Of a DNA stretch of 22,095 nucleotides, positions 1-10,157 are shown piece after piece. The notes beneath the pieces were generated by a model, which saw only the letters and a list, made by a program, of their open reading frames with translations, did no database searches and was not told where the DNA came from. The translations under genes were made by a program, and so were the position numbers. The stretch is from Funneliformis mosseae (taxonomy: Eukaryota; Glomeromycota; Glomeromycetes; Glomerales; Glomeraceae). How positions within the stretch are numbered: the stretch's first letter is position 1; each line of letters begins with the position of its first letter. Location of the stretch: positions 1 through 22,095 of the forward strand of contig CAJVPP010001178.1 of assembly GCA_910592005.1 (NCBI GenBank), written 5' to 3'.

Positions 1-570
1 TCATAGAAGATCTACATGGCAATAAAATTGACTTCCTATTCTACCAATTAAATCTATCTAAAATTTTACCCGTCACAACGTATTGCTTTTTTTAATCTAA
101 ACTTTTGCTGATAATCTGCATTCCATTTAAGTTTTTTTAAGCTATTTTTTTTTCTTTAAAATCATTTTTTTAAACTTTTAATATGCATATAAAGATCTTT
201 ACGAAGTTGAATATCATTAGTAGAATTATAAAAAGAGTAAATTCTACTAATTTTTTTCAGCTTCTTTTATTTAATCAAAATTCTTTTTTGAGAAGGAGCA
301 TTTGCACAAGGTAATTTATCTAGTTATTGAGGTAGTAAATAAATTATTATATTTGTTATATCTACAATATTTACATGTAAATTATTGACTATTTATACTG
401 AATATTTTATATGTAAAATAGAAAACCCTTGTATAGGAACTGGTGTATTAAAAAAATCTTTGATTATTTCTTCAATATTTTTATTTTTTTATATTTTTCC
501 ATTTACTATTTCCTTCATGAAATAGGCTTTTACAATTGTAATCAAGGTTTTTAGTCAAAACTATTTGTCT
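1..570 (-). pseudogene. Decayed coding relic, unidentified protein, runs off the window start
   Basis: On the minus strand this stretch reads as a recognisable but broken protein. From about 570 downward the reading includes NLDYNCKSLFHEGNSKWKN, then after a small frame change EEIIKDFFNTPVPIQGFSI, then LDKLPCANAPSQKRILIK, SRIYSFYNSTNDIQLRKDL and finally KWNADYQQKFRLKKAIRCDG near position 75. The residue use (Cys, Pro, Gly, Trp, mixed charge) is unlike translated A/T filler. Stops sit where Gln or Trp codons would be natural (TAA, TAG, TGA). The relic continues past base 1. I do not recognise the family; a transposon-encoded protein is the simplest guess given the surroundings. Confidence 0.35.
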
Positions 571-883
571 ATATACGAAAGCATTACAAAATTAATGATA
601 AGTAGAATTTAATTCTTTGTAACAAAAATTTTTAATGAAATTCAGAGTTAAAAGATAACTTTGCATTTTGAACTAATATGTAAAATAAACGTAAAAATTA
701 AAATATACGCATAAAAATTGAAAACTAGGAAAATTAAGAAGTTGCAATTATTTTTTATAATACTGTAAATATGATTAAATAACATAATAGTGATTTAAAT
801 CTATCGCTAAATAATAATACTAAAAATATATATATAAAAATCCATCTTATGTCAAAGTCATATATTATTATTACAAATCAGAC
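571..883. other. AT-rich spacer, nothing recognised
   Basis: Mostly A/T sequence with no open frame of note and no repeat I could align. It ends where the first copy of the ~250-bp tandem unit begins. Confidence 0.6.
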
Positions 884-1630
884 TTTTGTTTCTTATTTAT
901 GTGAACGGATAACTTCATATCTCACTTATAGAATAATAAAAATTGACATTGTATAAAGATGATAGATAATTAATATTTTTGATGGATTTTAAGTTCTATT
1001 TTTTTTTTGATTTTATTTAATAATAATGCCTTATATGAGTAAACAGGTTCAGGTTTTCAAACTCAATCGATAATTGTGATCTTACTACATCTAATATAAG
1101 CACTATTGCTTAAGTTTCCTAATAAGTATAAAAAAATTTTTGTTTCTTATTTATGTGAACGGATAACTTCATATCTTATTTGTAGAATAATAAAAGTTAA
1201 CATTGTAAAAAGATGATAGATGATTGATATTTTTAAGTTCTATTTTTTTTAATTTTATTTAGTAATAATGTCTTATGCAAGTAGGCAAGTTCAGGTTTTT
1301 TAAACTCAATCGATAAATGTAGTCTCACTATATCTAACATAAACACTATTGCTTAAGTCTTCTAATGAGTGTAAAAAAACTTTTGTTTCTTATTTATGTG
1401 AACGGATAACTTTATATCTCACTTATAGAATAACAAAAGTTAATATTATAAAAGATAATAAATAATTGATATTTTTGATGAATTTTAAGTTCTATTTTTT
1501 TTTGATTTTATTTAATAATAATATCTTATGCGAGTAGACAGATTCAGGTTTTTTGAACCTAATTGATGATTGTGATCTCACTATACTTAACATAAGCACT
1601 ATTGCTTAAGTCTCCTAATGAATGTAAAAA
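884..1630. repeat. Three tandem copies of a ~250-bp unit
   Basis: Three head-to-tail copies start at 884, 1138 and 1381 (lengths about 254, 243 and 250). Each begins with TTTTGTTTCTTATTTATGTG followed by AACGGATAACTT. Each carries a T-rich block near its middle, a word like GCAAGTAGGCAAGTTCAGG at two-thirds, and ends with CACTATTGCTTAAGT plus a short A-run. Copies differ by scattered substitutions and small indels, including loss of a ~10-bp GATGGATTTT-type segment in copy 2, so the duplication is not recent. I find no coding frame shared by the copies. It could be a short satellite or a tandemly amplified non-autonomous element. Confidence 0.9.
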
Positions 1631-1950
1631 TGATTTCATATCATATAGGAAAAAATCATTCTTTAAAACGTAAAATTCAATGATATTGTAAGCCTCCCTT
1701 AAAAATATTCTACTATTCTATAAAAGTACTAAGTTAGTTAATTCAATGAAGTTATGTATCACTTTTGCTTTAGAAAAAAAATATAAAGTTAGGGTTCAGA
1801 TCACCTAAATATGTATGCTGCAGTTGAATTAATATATATTTTGTATTTTTATTTTATTTGGTTAAAATTAGATTCTTATATGAGGGGAAGGGGGTCTGTT
1901 TCTAATAAAATTATATTATGTAATATCTTTGATTCTCCTAAAATTTTGAT
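1631..1950. other. Spacer without recognised genes
   Basis: AT-rich with a short less-AT stretch around 1790-1900 (GAGGGGAAGGGGGTCTG). No frame or repeat could be assigned. Confidence 0.5.
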
Positions 1951-2083
1951 TAAAGATGGCATTGCAATATTGTGACACTTATTTGTCATTTATTGCAAAT
2001 TAAATTTTAATAATATTGCAATTTATTACAACATTGTGATGCTTATTTGTCACCTGTTACAACTAATTGAGGTGCCATCTTTA
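1951..2083. mobile_element. 133-bp MITE-like element with inverted ends and duplicated core
   Basis: The ends carry an 11-bp exact inverted repeat: TAAAGATGGCA at 1951-1961 and its complement at 2073-2083. Inside are two direct copies, 64 bp apart (1961-2000 and 2025-2064), that match at about 31 of 40 positions. Copy one is itself a near-palindrome: TTGCAATATTGTGACA pairs with TGTCATTTATTGCAA. No coding capacity. The architecture is that of a short non-autonomous DNA element. The target duplication is unclear, so it could instead be a stand-alone inverted repeat. Confidence 0.45.
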
Positions 2084-3265
2084 GTTTTGATATAATTTTG
2101 CATTTTTTATTTATAAGTTTGATATAGTTTTATCTTTTTTTTTGAATTTTGCAAATTTTTTAATAGAATTTTAATATAATTTTACTAATTTTACTTTTTA
2201 CTATTTAAACAATTTATAAAACTTTTAAATTTTGTTTAATAACTTTAATTATAACTTAATTATACTATAAGTAAATTTAATTATAATACAATTTGTAACT
2301 TGATTGCATTATTATTTTATATAAAAAATATTTTTTTATTGATTAAACTTTAAAATAGATTAATTTAATTTAGATTAATAAAAAATAGTTTAATAAATAA
2401 TAATAATTTAAATAAATATTTACAATAATTTTAATTATTAATAATTAAAATATCATATATAATTGATATATAATCTTTAATTGTAATAATAAAATTTTAA
2501 TTGTAATTATATATTTATTAATAAAAATTTTTTTAATTTTATTAATTATATCTTTTTTTATTAAAATTTAATATTTTATATAAAATTTAAATGTCTAAAT
2601 ATTATATATTTATAAAATTAGAATAAGATTTACAAATTTAATTTTTGAAATTAAGTATTTATTTAAAATATTATCTATAATAAGTAGTGAAAATTAATAT
2701 AAATAAAATATTTATTTTAATATGTAAAGATTAAATTCAATTAATTTAAATTATAATTATTTTTTTATATTTTCTTTATTTATTATAATTATTATTTTTT
2801 CTAATTAAAAAAATAAATAAAAATATATTATAAATATATTAAGAGAAATGATACATATCATATTATTATAAGTTACTATAATGCCTTTTCCCTTTCCCTT
2901 GTAAGATTTATTATTCATATGATTACAAGTGATCAATAAATATTAAGCATTATTATACTATTTAAATATTTAAATATTATATTAATAATCAAAAAAAAAA
3001 TATATATATTTGAATTCAACTATTATCTTTCGATATTATCTATAAAAATAAAAATTAGTAATAAAAATTAAGTTTAAACTCAAATCTAAACTGTTTGCAT
3101 GTAACTCATATTATTTAATCATTAAATTGCATCTACATAATTGTATTTATATAATTGTATTTTTAATCACTTGATTTTTTTGTCCAAAATCTTCTTAATA
3201 TATAGGCTTTCTTAACTACACTAAAATATAATAAATTTTATATTTATAAGACTCTTACAAATCTG
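2084..3265. other. Long A/T-only filler
   Basis: Nearly all A and T, with many short self-complementary words but no unit I can align over distance. A small C/T tract (CCTTTTCCCTTTCCCTTG) lies at about 2883-2900. No gene, RNA or element end could be supported. The filler stops where the dead transposase-like reading begins. Confidence 0.6.
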
Positions 3266-5516
3266 CATCAAAGATTCTGCAATGCATTTGGATATTATCA
3301 TATAGTGAATGCAAAAAATCCTGTGTATTTAAAATCTAGTCTGTATAATAAATGTACTAATATGTGAAAAAAAATTTGATATAAATTACTGAAAGAAATT
3401 GAAGGTAAAATTAGAGAATACCTGATAATTCCAATTTTAATGCAAGGGTTTTTACAGTTTAGTCATTTATGATTCAGTCTATCTCAAAGCTCTTAGTCTG
3501 TCTAACTTGATCAAACTCTTTTAAAAATAATTGAAGAGAATATTGTAGCTGACACTGCTCTGTCTCCTAATACTACTGCACAAAAAAAAAGTTGCAGAAA
3601 CCATCAGTACAACTAATAAAAATCTTACTGAACTTTAATGAACTTATAATTCTACTTTTGATTTAGAGATTTGGCATAATATAATAGAACGCATGACAAC
3701 TCTTAAGCAAATATTGCATAATAAGAATATGAAAGTTAAAAACTAATGTGTCAAGCAGGATATCAACGAAAAAGCAAAGCAAAAAAAAGAAAACTTTTGC
3801 AAGAACATCAAAAGGTAATAAAATATGATTCACCTGATTATCCACCTCTTTTGATTCAGTATTCTGATTTACATAAACATATACATGAAAGTATCAAATT
3901 CAGAACCATAGACAAAAAGAGAAAAAAGGAAGTTATTAAAGTTAAAACAATTTGACACCTTCAAAAGGCTTTCAATTCAAAATATAATGAGTATCTTTCT
4001 CGCATTATCTTTAATAATTACTTATTACTATTTTGATCAAATACTATAGCAGTAAAAACTCATCACCACCTAGCAATTATTGCAAATGTATCTGTTTTAC
4101 TAGATGAAAGGAATAAACATATTGATAAATATTATTATCTTGCATTCAGAAAAGGAGCAAAACAATTTGCAACTTTATTTTCAACTTATTCTGTTATTGT
4201 TTTTCAGGATGATAAAGCCAAGATTCCTCTTGGTATTCCTGCAGTTAGAAGAACTTTTCAAACTATATAAAGTTTTCAAGAGTCAATTATTCTATTTAAT
4301 CAAAATTTTCTAATTGGTATGCAGCAAAAGCTTATTCTGTTAGTTTACTTATTCATTAACTTGAGTGATATAAATGACACTCTTTGTAATAGTCAACTTT
4401 CAATTTTATACGTTCATAATATCAAGTTAGTATAAGCTCAATCACTCATATGAATGACCTAAATTTGCTAACTCGAGATAGCTATTTTAATGAAATATTA
4501 AAAGTTAATGGTCAAGTTAAACCTATTTGAATCCTTTTAGTTGATAGAGATTCAGATAAAAATCCTCACTATATAAAAAATATTCTCTAATATTGTAAAA
4601 TATTTTGTGTCTTCGATCTTAATTATTTTTCAGTTCGAATGCATACACCTAGTTAATTAATGTATAATTCTATTGAATATAATATGGTAATGCTCTCTTA
4701 AAAACTAGCTAGAATAATGTTATTAATCGATAAATATAGTTTTTATCTCAATTTTTAAGGTCAGGTAGTTGATTTGAAGCTTGCAATAAAGAATTTTTAT
4801 TATACTGACAAAGCTTTGTGTTCACTTTAGAAATGTGATCTTATTCATAAGAAACTAGTTATTGCATAATATACTGATCAAAGAAATCCTCAATTTGATA
4901 ATATTATATTTTTCAGATTTGAAAAAGAAAATAATGGTAAATCGGCAGTACTTTAACAATAGTTAAACAATCATACCAAAATATATCAATACTCACTTAA
5001 TATTAAGAAATGTGAAAACTCTTCTTATTGTTTACCTAAACATCATAAAGAGGTAGCTATTTTTCTTGTGAAAAATAACAGATTTCTCCCACCTGTAACA
5101 AAGGAAAAAATAAGTATTTTCTGAATCCACTTCATATATTAGAATATTGTGATAAGTTTAAAATACTCAGATATGATGCTCACTGTCTCTCTATTAGTTC
5201 AAGCACTTATAATTATTGCTGTTATTTTGATTGTAATGTATACTTTCTGATTTTTTTTCTCATTACTTTACATAAAAAAAACTAATATCTAAGAAAACGA
5301 GAATGACCAGTTAAGTAAAAAAAGCCACTTACCAATTCTATTGATGATTTTTTAATACAGAATATATAAGTTCTAAATATAAATGACTGAAAAAATACAT
5401 TCAGAAGGCGAGTAAAAATGTGATTACAAAGTGTCTTATACTTTATATTAGAATAACAAAAAATAAAAAGATTTGTTGTAAAGGTTGGAATTTTAAGATG
5501 ATACAATAAAATTTTT
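3266..5516 (+). pseudogene. Dead DDE-transposase-like gene (~750 codons)
   Basis: One frame (phase of 3275) can be followed with interruptions from FCNAFGYYHIVNAKNPVYL through KCQAGYQRKSKAKKRK-like basic sequence near 3746 to VIVFQDDKAKIPLGIPAV around 4190-4240. After a frame change near 4410-4434 it gives SSITHMNDLNLL, then ILLVDRDSDKNP (4531-4566) and YNSIEYNM (4663-4686). After another change near 5110 it gives LNPLHILEYCDKFKI, CCYFDCNVYF and a tail of FLIQNI and FVVKVGILR. Candidate acidic residues are the Asp pair at 4208-4213, Asp at 4543 and Glu at 4675, and the CC..C cluster suggests a metal-binding end. I remember proteins with DDKAKIPLG, VDGGPDENP and YNPVER motifs from Glomeromycotina and some animals. 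Many stops, at least three frameshifts. No terminal repeats found. Confidence 0.6.
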
Positions 5517-5973
5517 TGTATTATGCATTTAATAATCTAAATATTAAAATTACAATAAGATTTACTTCTTTTATTCTAATTAGCTAATCATATTATCATA
5601 TAAAGAGGTGAGATATTTAATATTTCCCTCCTTTTGATAATTACGTTATATGTGTTACTCCTCTAAAAAAATTTATATAAAAAAATTTAAAAATAAAAAA
5701 AATAAAGAATTATTTGTAAAATTAAAAAATAGTTTAAAAGAATAAAAGTAAATTATAAAAATTAAATATAAATAAAATAAATATAATAAAATTTATATTA
5801 TTAATATGTAATTCTATTAAATTATGATTATTTAACAGAATATTTAAATAGTAAGTTAATAGTTATATTATATACTATAAAGTATATTCATACCTTAATA
5901 AGTTAAATTCTATTATATACTGTAATCAGATTAAATTGACAAATGTGATGCAGTATATTGCAGATATAAATGT
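5517..5973. other. AT-rich spacer
   Basis: A/T-dominated, with a mildly C-containing stretch at 5606-5665 (TTTCCCTCCTTTTGATAATT). I see no gene or terminal repeat of the preceding dead gene here. Confidence 0.5.
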
Positions 5974-6077
5974 CAAATATATCAAATATATTTGATATAT
6001 CAAATATATTTGATATATAAGATATATTTGATATATTTGATATAACGAATATACTAGATATATTAGATATATTTGAT
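5974..6077. repeat. Palindromic TATATTTGATATATC-type tandem repeat
   Basis: Imperfect repeats of a roughly 18-20-bp word close to CAAATATATTTGATATAT, which is itself nearly self-complementary. The array drifts towards ATACTAGATATATTAGATAT at its right end. Reading the minus strand gives Ile/Ser/Asn/Asp repeats, a by-product of the repeat and not evidence of a protein. Confidence 0.8.
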
Positions 6078-6139
6078 TTATTTATTATATCCATCTATAT
6101 AGTTAATTTTATATAAATAGAGAATGATAAAATCATGTA

Positions 6140-6300
6140 AATTTCAGTTTGCTTCTAGTTCACTTTTAGTTTTTCCTTTTAGTTTTACTTTAGATAAATA
6201 TTTAATAGTTTTTTTAGAGGCACCTGGCCTAACCTTCGTATTTAGTATTTTAACTCTTTTAATTTTCTTATTCTTTTTTATTTTCTTATTTCTTATTTCT
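6140..6300 (-). pseudogene. Faint minus-strand coding trace
   Basis: The minus strand reads KVRPGASKKTIKYLSKVKL followed by KGKTKSELEAN, preceded by a Lys/Ile-rich stretch. The Pro-Gly and mixed polar residues stand out from A/T filler and look like a fragment of a decayed basic, possibly DNA-binding, protein. The open plus-strand frame over the same bases (6124-6399) is hydrophobic, rich in Phe/Leu/Ile, as expected from the complement of Lys-rich DNA. Evidence is thin and no family is assigned. Confidence 0.2.
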
Positions 6301-6399
6301 TTATTATTTATCAAAAATAAACATATTATTATACCTCTGAATCAATCAAACTGTCTTGCCTTTAGTCTTGTTAAGAGTACATTACTGTATAAATTATAA

Positions 6400-8925
6400 A
6401 CTTGAGATAAACTGAACTGAGTCGCTATGTAAATTTAAAAGAATTATCACTTGAACACCCTATCTAACTATTGTAATTCATAAGGATTGCATATTAACAA
6501 TACTGTAAAGTATAATTATATTTCAGTATTAATGTTATTCTTTTTTTTAAATAAGTTAATTATGATTTAAAATTAGAGAAATAATAGTTGTAATTTAAAT
6601 TTAATTAACTTGACATAATGTTAATTAAGAAGTTCTTTTAATTAATAAAAATAAAATATATATTTTGTATTTATAAAATATGATTGAAATTTATTATTAT
6701 TATTAATTGTAATTTATATACAATATTGAAATTTATTCTTTTTCAAAACATTTTTATATTCTTTATATAAGAAAATACAATTAAAGAAAATTATTAATAG
6801 TAGTTATATTTAGAATATTATTGATAATAATAATAATACTAATAATACTAATTAGTCTGAAATGAAGCAAAGGATTATATAAGACTAGATAATGTAATAC
6901 AAAAGTATTTTAATATCTGTCTACTTATAGCTTGAGCTAATGCTATTTGAATATTCTTTTTAGTTAAGCTTTTATTATATGTCTTATTTATAATACCTAT
7001 AATTTTATTTAAATAAAATTTAAAATTAGGTGTAACATTAATAATTAACAAATTAAAACAAAAAATCAGTATGTATTAAAAATAAGAATTTTTTTAAAAA
7101 ATTTCAACTGTTTATAATTGAAAACTTGTCTATAAAACTATCTTTAATACATTAAGTAAAAATTTTTTAAATTAAATTTTACATTTAAAAATCTTATTTA
7201 TAAAATATTAATAAAATAATTTATTATTAAGAAAAATAAAAAAGGATATTACAAATAAGATATATAATAAGATGTTATAAATATGTTTTTACTTTTAATT
7301 TTTATCTTTTGAATACACCTTTACAAATTTATAAAAATAAAGAATTTTATATTTAAAATATTTTTTATTTTTAATTGAATAAAATTCAGATTTATATTAG
7401 ATATAAATTAGTAATTTTCTAAAAATATAATACATTTTAAATTAATAAATCTCAATTAACTTATAAATTACTTTTGATATATTTTCTTAAAAATTATTAT
7501 AATTTTATTTATTAAATTTATTAGATTTGAATCTAATTAAACTTTAAAACTATTTTTAAATTTAAATAAAAAAATTATTTATTTATAATAATTATTAATT
7601 ATTATTTTTATCTAATTATATATTTATCTTTATTATAAAAATTTAATTTACTGATAGTTATTAAATTCTAATAGGATCTAATTTTAGATATTAAAATTAA
7701 TAAAACTTTTATTATTATAATATTTATTGATTTATTAGATAAATAATTATTATATTATATTATTAATATACTTAAAAATTGAATCTGATGTTTATTTTTA
7801 ATAATAATTCAATTAAATAATACTATAATAAATAATACAATTATTATTATTATAATCTTGTAAATAATACTTAATTTTTAATTACTGATTAATTACTTTT
7901 TTATAAATTAAAAGATCTTTATTACTTAATAATATCTATTATGAATCTATTAATAAAGTTAAATATTTGCAATTTTAATTTATTTATATTTACATATTTA
8001 TTAAGCTTAATATTTAAACATAATTAATATTAATTAATAGATTAATTAAGTAGTTTTATAGTATATTAATACATATATTATATTTAATTATAATAAAATT
8101 TTTATGAAAATTATATTATTTTATATTTTAATAAAAAGTTTAAACTTACGATTTATTGTAATATAATCTACAACTAAAAGTTTAATTATCATCAATTTAA
8201 CTAAGAATACTAATTTTTTAATTATATTAATTTAAAAATAAATTGTATAAATTTAAATAAACTATTAAAATAAATTAATTATTAAATAAATAAATAAAAG
8301 AATATATAAAGTTATAAAGATATTGTAATAATTTTTTTTAAGATTATTTATTTATTATTATTTTTTTAAAATAACTTACATTTTTAACTTTAAAAATAAT
8401 TTATTATATTATTAATTTAATAATAAATTTATTTTAATATATAAAACAATTTTTATTAATGTTTTACATTTCAAAACTATTACTTTTTTTATTAAAAAAT
8501 AAGAAATTAATGTTTATTTAATAATAAATGATTTTTTTAATTATAACTATAATAGTCTAATATATTATTATAATTTGTTTAGTATTTTATAATATAAATA
8601 TCATAGCTAATAAATATCTTATTATAATAATTGATATTAGTATAAAATTTAGAAAAGATCTTTATGTAAAAATTATTAATATACTAAAATCAAAATATAA
8701 ATAAAATTATTAAAATATATTTAAAATTTGTAAAGAATATATTTAAAATAAACAAAATAAAATTATAGATAAATTTAATTTTTAGATTAGAAAATAATTC
8801 AGTAATAAAAAGATAATATTTCTATAAAATATATTGTTAAATTAAAACAAAATAGTTAATCAAAAATAATAAGTATAATATTTTAAAATGACTTTACCAA
8901 CTATTTTTATACTTTTAGTATATTG
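6400..8925. other. A/T filler with one weak minus-strand coding trace
   Basis: Almost pure A/T. The only stretch with protein-like content is at about 6865-7000 on the minus strand, where GIINKTYNKSLTKKNIQIAL followed by AQAISRQILKYFCITLSSL can be read. It loosely resembles a helix-turn-helix start of a transposase, but I would not name it. The rest, 7010-8925, shows only short A/T palindromes. Confidence 0.5.
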
Positions 8926-9038
8926 TTAAATATGTATTAGTTATTTACTGCTCAATCGCTAACATCATCAGGGTCACGGCGCAGTCGTGACCCTGATGAT
9001 ATCTCTGATTTCACGGTAAATAACTAGTACATAACTAA
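8926..9038. repeat. 113-bp hairpin: 53-bp arms, 7-base loop, GC-rich tip
   Basis: Two 53-base arms (8926-8978 and 8986-9038) are reverse complements at 41 positions with no gaps. The loop GCGCAGT is at 8979-8985. The inner 15 bases are perfect (ATCATCAGGGTCACG against its complement). The outer part pairs as TGTATTAGTTATTTAC with GTAAATAACTAGTACA, with one mismatch. The tip is far richer in G and C than anything within a kilobase. A fold-back or MITE-like element is most likely. I could not define a target duplication, and an RNA hairpin or protein-binding palindrome is possible. Confidence 0.9.
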
Positions 9039-9600
9039 TTTGATTTTTTTGATAAATTTATTAAATAAATAAGCTTATTTACATTACATTACATTTGAAA
9101 AAGTTATTTAAAAAGATGTAAACTATTTGATTACTATTGTATTTATATTTTATTAATTTTATTTAAAAAGATTTTGAAATATTTCAATTTTAAAATTAAG
9201 TTTTAAAAAATTTATTTTAATGATTATTTTAAAAATTTCTTTAAAACACAAACTAATTGAATCGCTTTACTACTAATAAAAGTCAGAAAATTTCTTTATA
9301 AATTAAAAAAATTGTAATAATTAAAGTTATTCTTTATAATAAATTTTATAAGATTATATTATCATTAATATTGCTAAAAGTAAATTTTAATAAAATTGTT
9401 AAAGGTTAATGATAAAATTTTTATTTATAAATAATTTAGATTTTTTTATTAAGTAAAATTATTATAATATATAATATATATTTATAAAATTAATTTAATT
9501 ATTCATAAAAATAAATCAAATTCGCCTGCGAATCTAAGGGAACTTTATCAACTTATGTTGTTAAAAGTATTGTTTTTTAACCCTCTTCTCGAATTTTTTC
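9039..9600. other. A/T filler leading into the gene island
   Basis: A/T-rich until about 9520, where base composition shifts (TCGCCTGCGAATCTAAGGGA). No gene could be supported. Confidence 0.5.
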
Positions 9601-9610
9601 GTACCGATTA

Positions 9611-9683
9611 TTAAATTAATACCCCATGTAATAATAACGAAAAAAAAGATTCCGTGTGTGTTGTATTGTTCATATTAATCTTA

Positions 9684-9714
<31 letters not shown>

Positions 9715-9971
9715 GATATGGCACTGCCAGTAACTTTCATATTAATCTTATTCCCATCGGAAGAATTTTCAGAGAACATTCTTCGTACTACTATCATATC
9801 CTTTTTAGGATTATTTCCGTCTTCCACCACTTTTCCCCACTGCATATTATTTTCCAAATAAGGAAATAGGTTTCTTATTGTAAAATTTTTCTTTATATCC
9901 GTTTACGGTTTGGCTTGTGCATTAATCAATTCCTTTTTTATTAATTCCATTGAAGTAACCCCACACAGCAT
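9611..9971 (-). pseudogene. Possible broken short gene carrying a retro-insertion
   Basis: Minus-strand reading starting at ATG (9971) gives MLCGVTSMELIKKELINAQ up to a TAA at 9905-9903. The same frame then continues with IRNLFPYLENNMQWGKVV and DMIVVRRMFSENSSDGNK to about 9750. Removing the inserted 50 bp and one 17-bp target copy would let the frame run on as NNTTHTESFFSLLLHGVLI to a TAA at 9613-9611. Composition is gene-like and the two halves share a frame, but there is an internal stop, no recognised domain and no clear intron. It could also be 3' non-coding sequence of the F-box gene upstream; an AATAAA lies on the minus strand at 9942-9937. Confidence 0.3.
9686..9735 (-). mobile_element. 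Tiny poly(A)-tailed retro-insertion with 17-bp target duplication
   Basis: The 17-mer TTCATATTAATCTTATT occurs exactly at 9669-9685 and 9736-9752. Between them lie a T-run and AACGATATGGCACTGCCAG followed by TAAC. Read on the minus strand this is a short body GTTACTGGCAGTGCCATATC plus GTT ending in about 26 A's. That is the signature of target-primed reverse transcription by a LINE-type machinery: 3' tail kept, 5' end truncated, long target duplication. The perfect duplication and pure A-run suggest a recent event. The same body tail recurs at 15160-15184. Confidence 0.85.
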
Positions 9972-10157
9972 ATAAACGAATCAAAGGTATGAATTCAATT
10001 GAGCCAATTTGTCAAACACACCTCAAATGAAAATTGTAGATATTGAAACTTGTTATTTACATATTTACAATTCAGTTTTAGAGTATCGAAGCATCTTAGA
10101 TTCACAAGAAAAATCAAATCAATTGTCTTTTTCGAGTAATGTCCATATATATAAAGA

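Noticed and set aside
1040..1075. tRNA-like B-box (GGTTCAGG...) in the 250-bp unit
   Set aside because: The word departs from the pol III B-box consensus, there is no A-box at the right distance, and no cloverleaf could be drawn.
3663..3845. Minus-strand open frame over the dead transposase-like gene
   Set aside because: It is a shadow of the plus-strand relic, which has recognisable motifs there.
5282..5506. 74-residue minus-strand open frame
   Set aside because: Shadow of the C-terminal tail of the plus-strand relic (FLIQNI, FVVKVGILR).
3266..5516. Alternative code with TGA read as Trp (mitochondrial origin)
   Set aside because: TAA and TAG also occur in frame and there are frameshifts, while the F-box-like gene needs no recoding. 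Decay explains the stops better.
6124..6399. 91-residue plus-strand open frame with hydrophobic core
   Set aside because: Its Phe/Leu/Ile run is the complement of Lys-rich DNA, and the minus strand reads as a more protein-like fragment. No domain or start context.
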